In this document: positions 13,002-13,212 of the stretch, piece by piece
How positions within the stretch are numbered: position 1 is the first letter of the stretch
How the letters are laid out: every line of letters begins with the position of its first letter
Assembly: GCA_002451215.1 (NCBI GenBank)
Contig: DKBM01000062.1
Location: 1-13,212, forward strand
DNA from: SM1-46 sp002451215
Lineage (GTDB): Bacteria > Pseudomonadota > Gammaproteobacteria > Acidiferrobacterales > Sulfurifustaceae
Length of the DNA: 13,212 nucleotides
Direction: 5' to 3'
The notes under the pieces: generated by a model
What the model was told of the DNA's origin: nothing
The model's input: the letters and a program-made list of their open reading frames with translations, nothing else
The model's database searches: none
Program-made: the position numbers and the translations under genes

Positions 13002-13212
13002 TCAACGCCGCATGCCTCCGCCTGGTCTTGGTGTCGGCGCCGAAGGCGGGGACGGGCGCGGCCGCGGGGGATGGATTGGCCGATCGGGGGGCATCACCGG
13101 TACCCCCCACCACCGATCACCGTATGGTACCGGCACCAGATAGGGCCGCTCGACAATGATGGTCTGGCCCGCTGTCGCCCGTCGATCAGCCTCTTCCCTG
13201 GCGGCTTCCCTG
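13002..13212 (-). CDS. C-terminal part of an unrecognised proline-rich protein
   Basis: The minus-strand frame enters from the window edge and ends in TGA at 13002-13004, 20 nt before trpG. The 69 visible residues start REAARE and continue EADRRATAGQTIIVERPYLV. A proline/arginine-rich tail (about 30 residues, with repeated Pro-Arg and Pro-Ser) ends in GGGMRR. Such tails, after a charged Ala/Glu/Arg helix, occur in periplasmic DUF4124-like proteins, but the diagnostic N-terminus is outside the window, so that is a guess. Third-position GC and the clean frame favour a real gene. It probably lies immediately upstream of trpG in the same transcript or ends just before it. Confidence 0.6.
   Translation of the reverse strand, partial: REAAREEADRRATAGQTIIVERPYLVPVPYGDRWWGVPVMPPDRPIHPPRPRPSPPSAPTPRPGGGMRR

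Noticed and set aside
13097..13133. Inverted 8-mers CCGGTACC and GGTACCGG upstream of trpG as a possible attenuator or operator
   Set aside because: They lie inside the coding region of the proline-rich protein and encode repeated Val-Pro/Gly-Val-Pro. There is no T-run and no leader peptide rich in Trp codons next to trpG.

Overview
The window looks like chromosome from a GC-rich gammaproteobacterium. It carries COQ7-type ubiquinone biosynthesis, bacterial L13 and S9 genes ending in the gammaproteobacterial style, a Porin_4-type outer-membrane porin, and separate trpG, trpD and trpC genes. From memory, the set argC / coq7 / OsmC-family gene / trpC / trpD / trpG recalls the neighbourhood of these genes in Pseudomonas aeruginosa. 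The proteins here are clearly divergent from that genus, so I do not name one. No plasmid, phage, transposase or CRISPR signature is visible. Two 2-base N runs (149-150 and 790-791) mark assembly joins.

Layout. Positions 1-4604 are read leftwards, on the minus strand: argC (cut by the window edge and damaged by a gap), a porin with an elaborate upstream control region, a tRNA-Gln(CTG) followed by two tandem units that reuse its last 19 bases, the ribosomal pair rplM-rpsI, a candidate structured small RNA of about 160 nt, and a thioredoxin-like [2Fe-2S] ferredoxin. Positions 4667-6641 are read rightwards: a GlcF-like iron-sulfur protein and coq7. Positions 6651-13212 are again minus strand. 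In transcription order they hold the end of a proline-rich protein, trpG, a Bcr/CflA-type MFS exporter, trpD, trpC, an OsmC-family gene, a DUF885 peptidase-like gene and a VOC-fold gene.

Function. trpG, trpD and trpC supply three steps from chorismate towards tryptophan, and a drug-exporter-type gene sits between trpG and trpD. trpD/trpC and trpC/osmC overlap by 4 bases, as do the DUF885 and VOC genes, so these are probably translationally coupled. rplM-rpsI form the usual ribosomal pair with a clear terminator. coq7 makes ubiquinone, and the GlcF-like protein probably passes electrons from a 2-hydroxy acid to the quinone pool.

The least ordinary parts are non-coding. (1) At 2318-2721 a tRNA-Gln is followed by a tandem array built from its own 3' end, each unit holding long hairpins of different sequence but the same layout, reminiscent of the tyrT/rtT repeats of E. 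coli. (2) At 3904-4096 there is an isolated, strong promoter-to-terminator unit with a paired 5' domain and two UCCUCC runs, which fits a base-pairing regulatory RNA. (3) At 1965-2086 the porin promoter carries a LacI-type palindrome and GCAAC boxes spaced 21, 21 and 11 bp apart.
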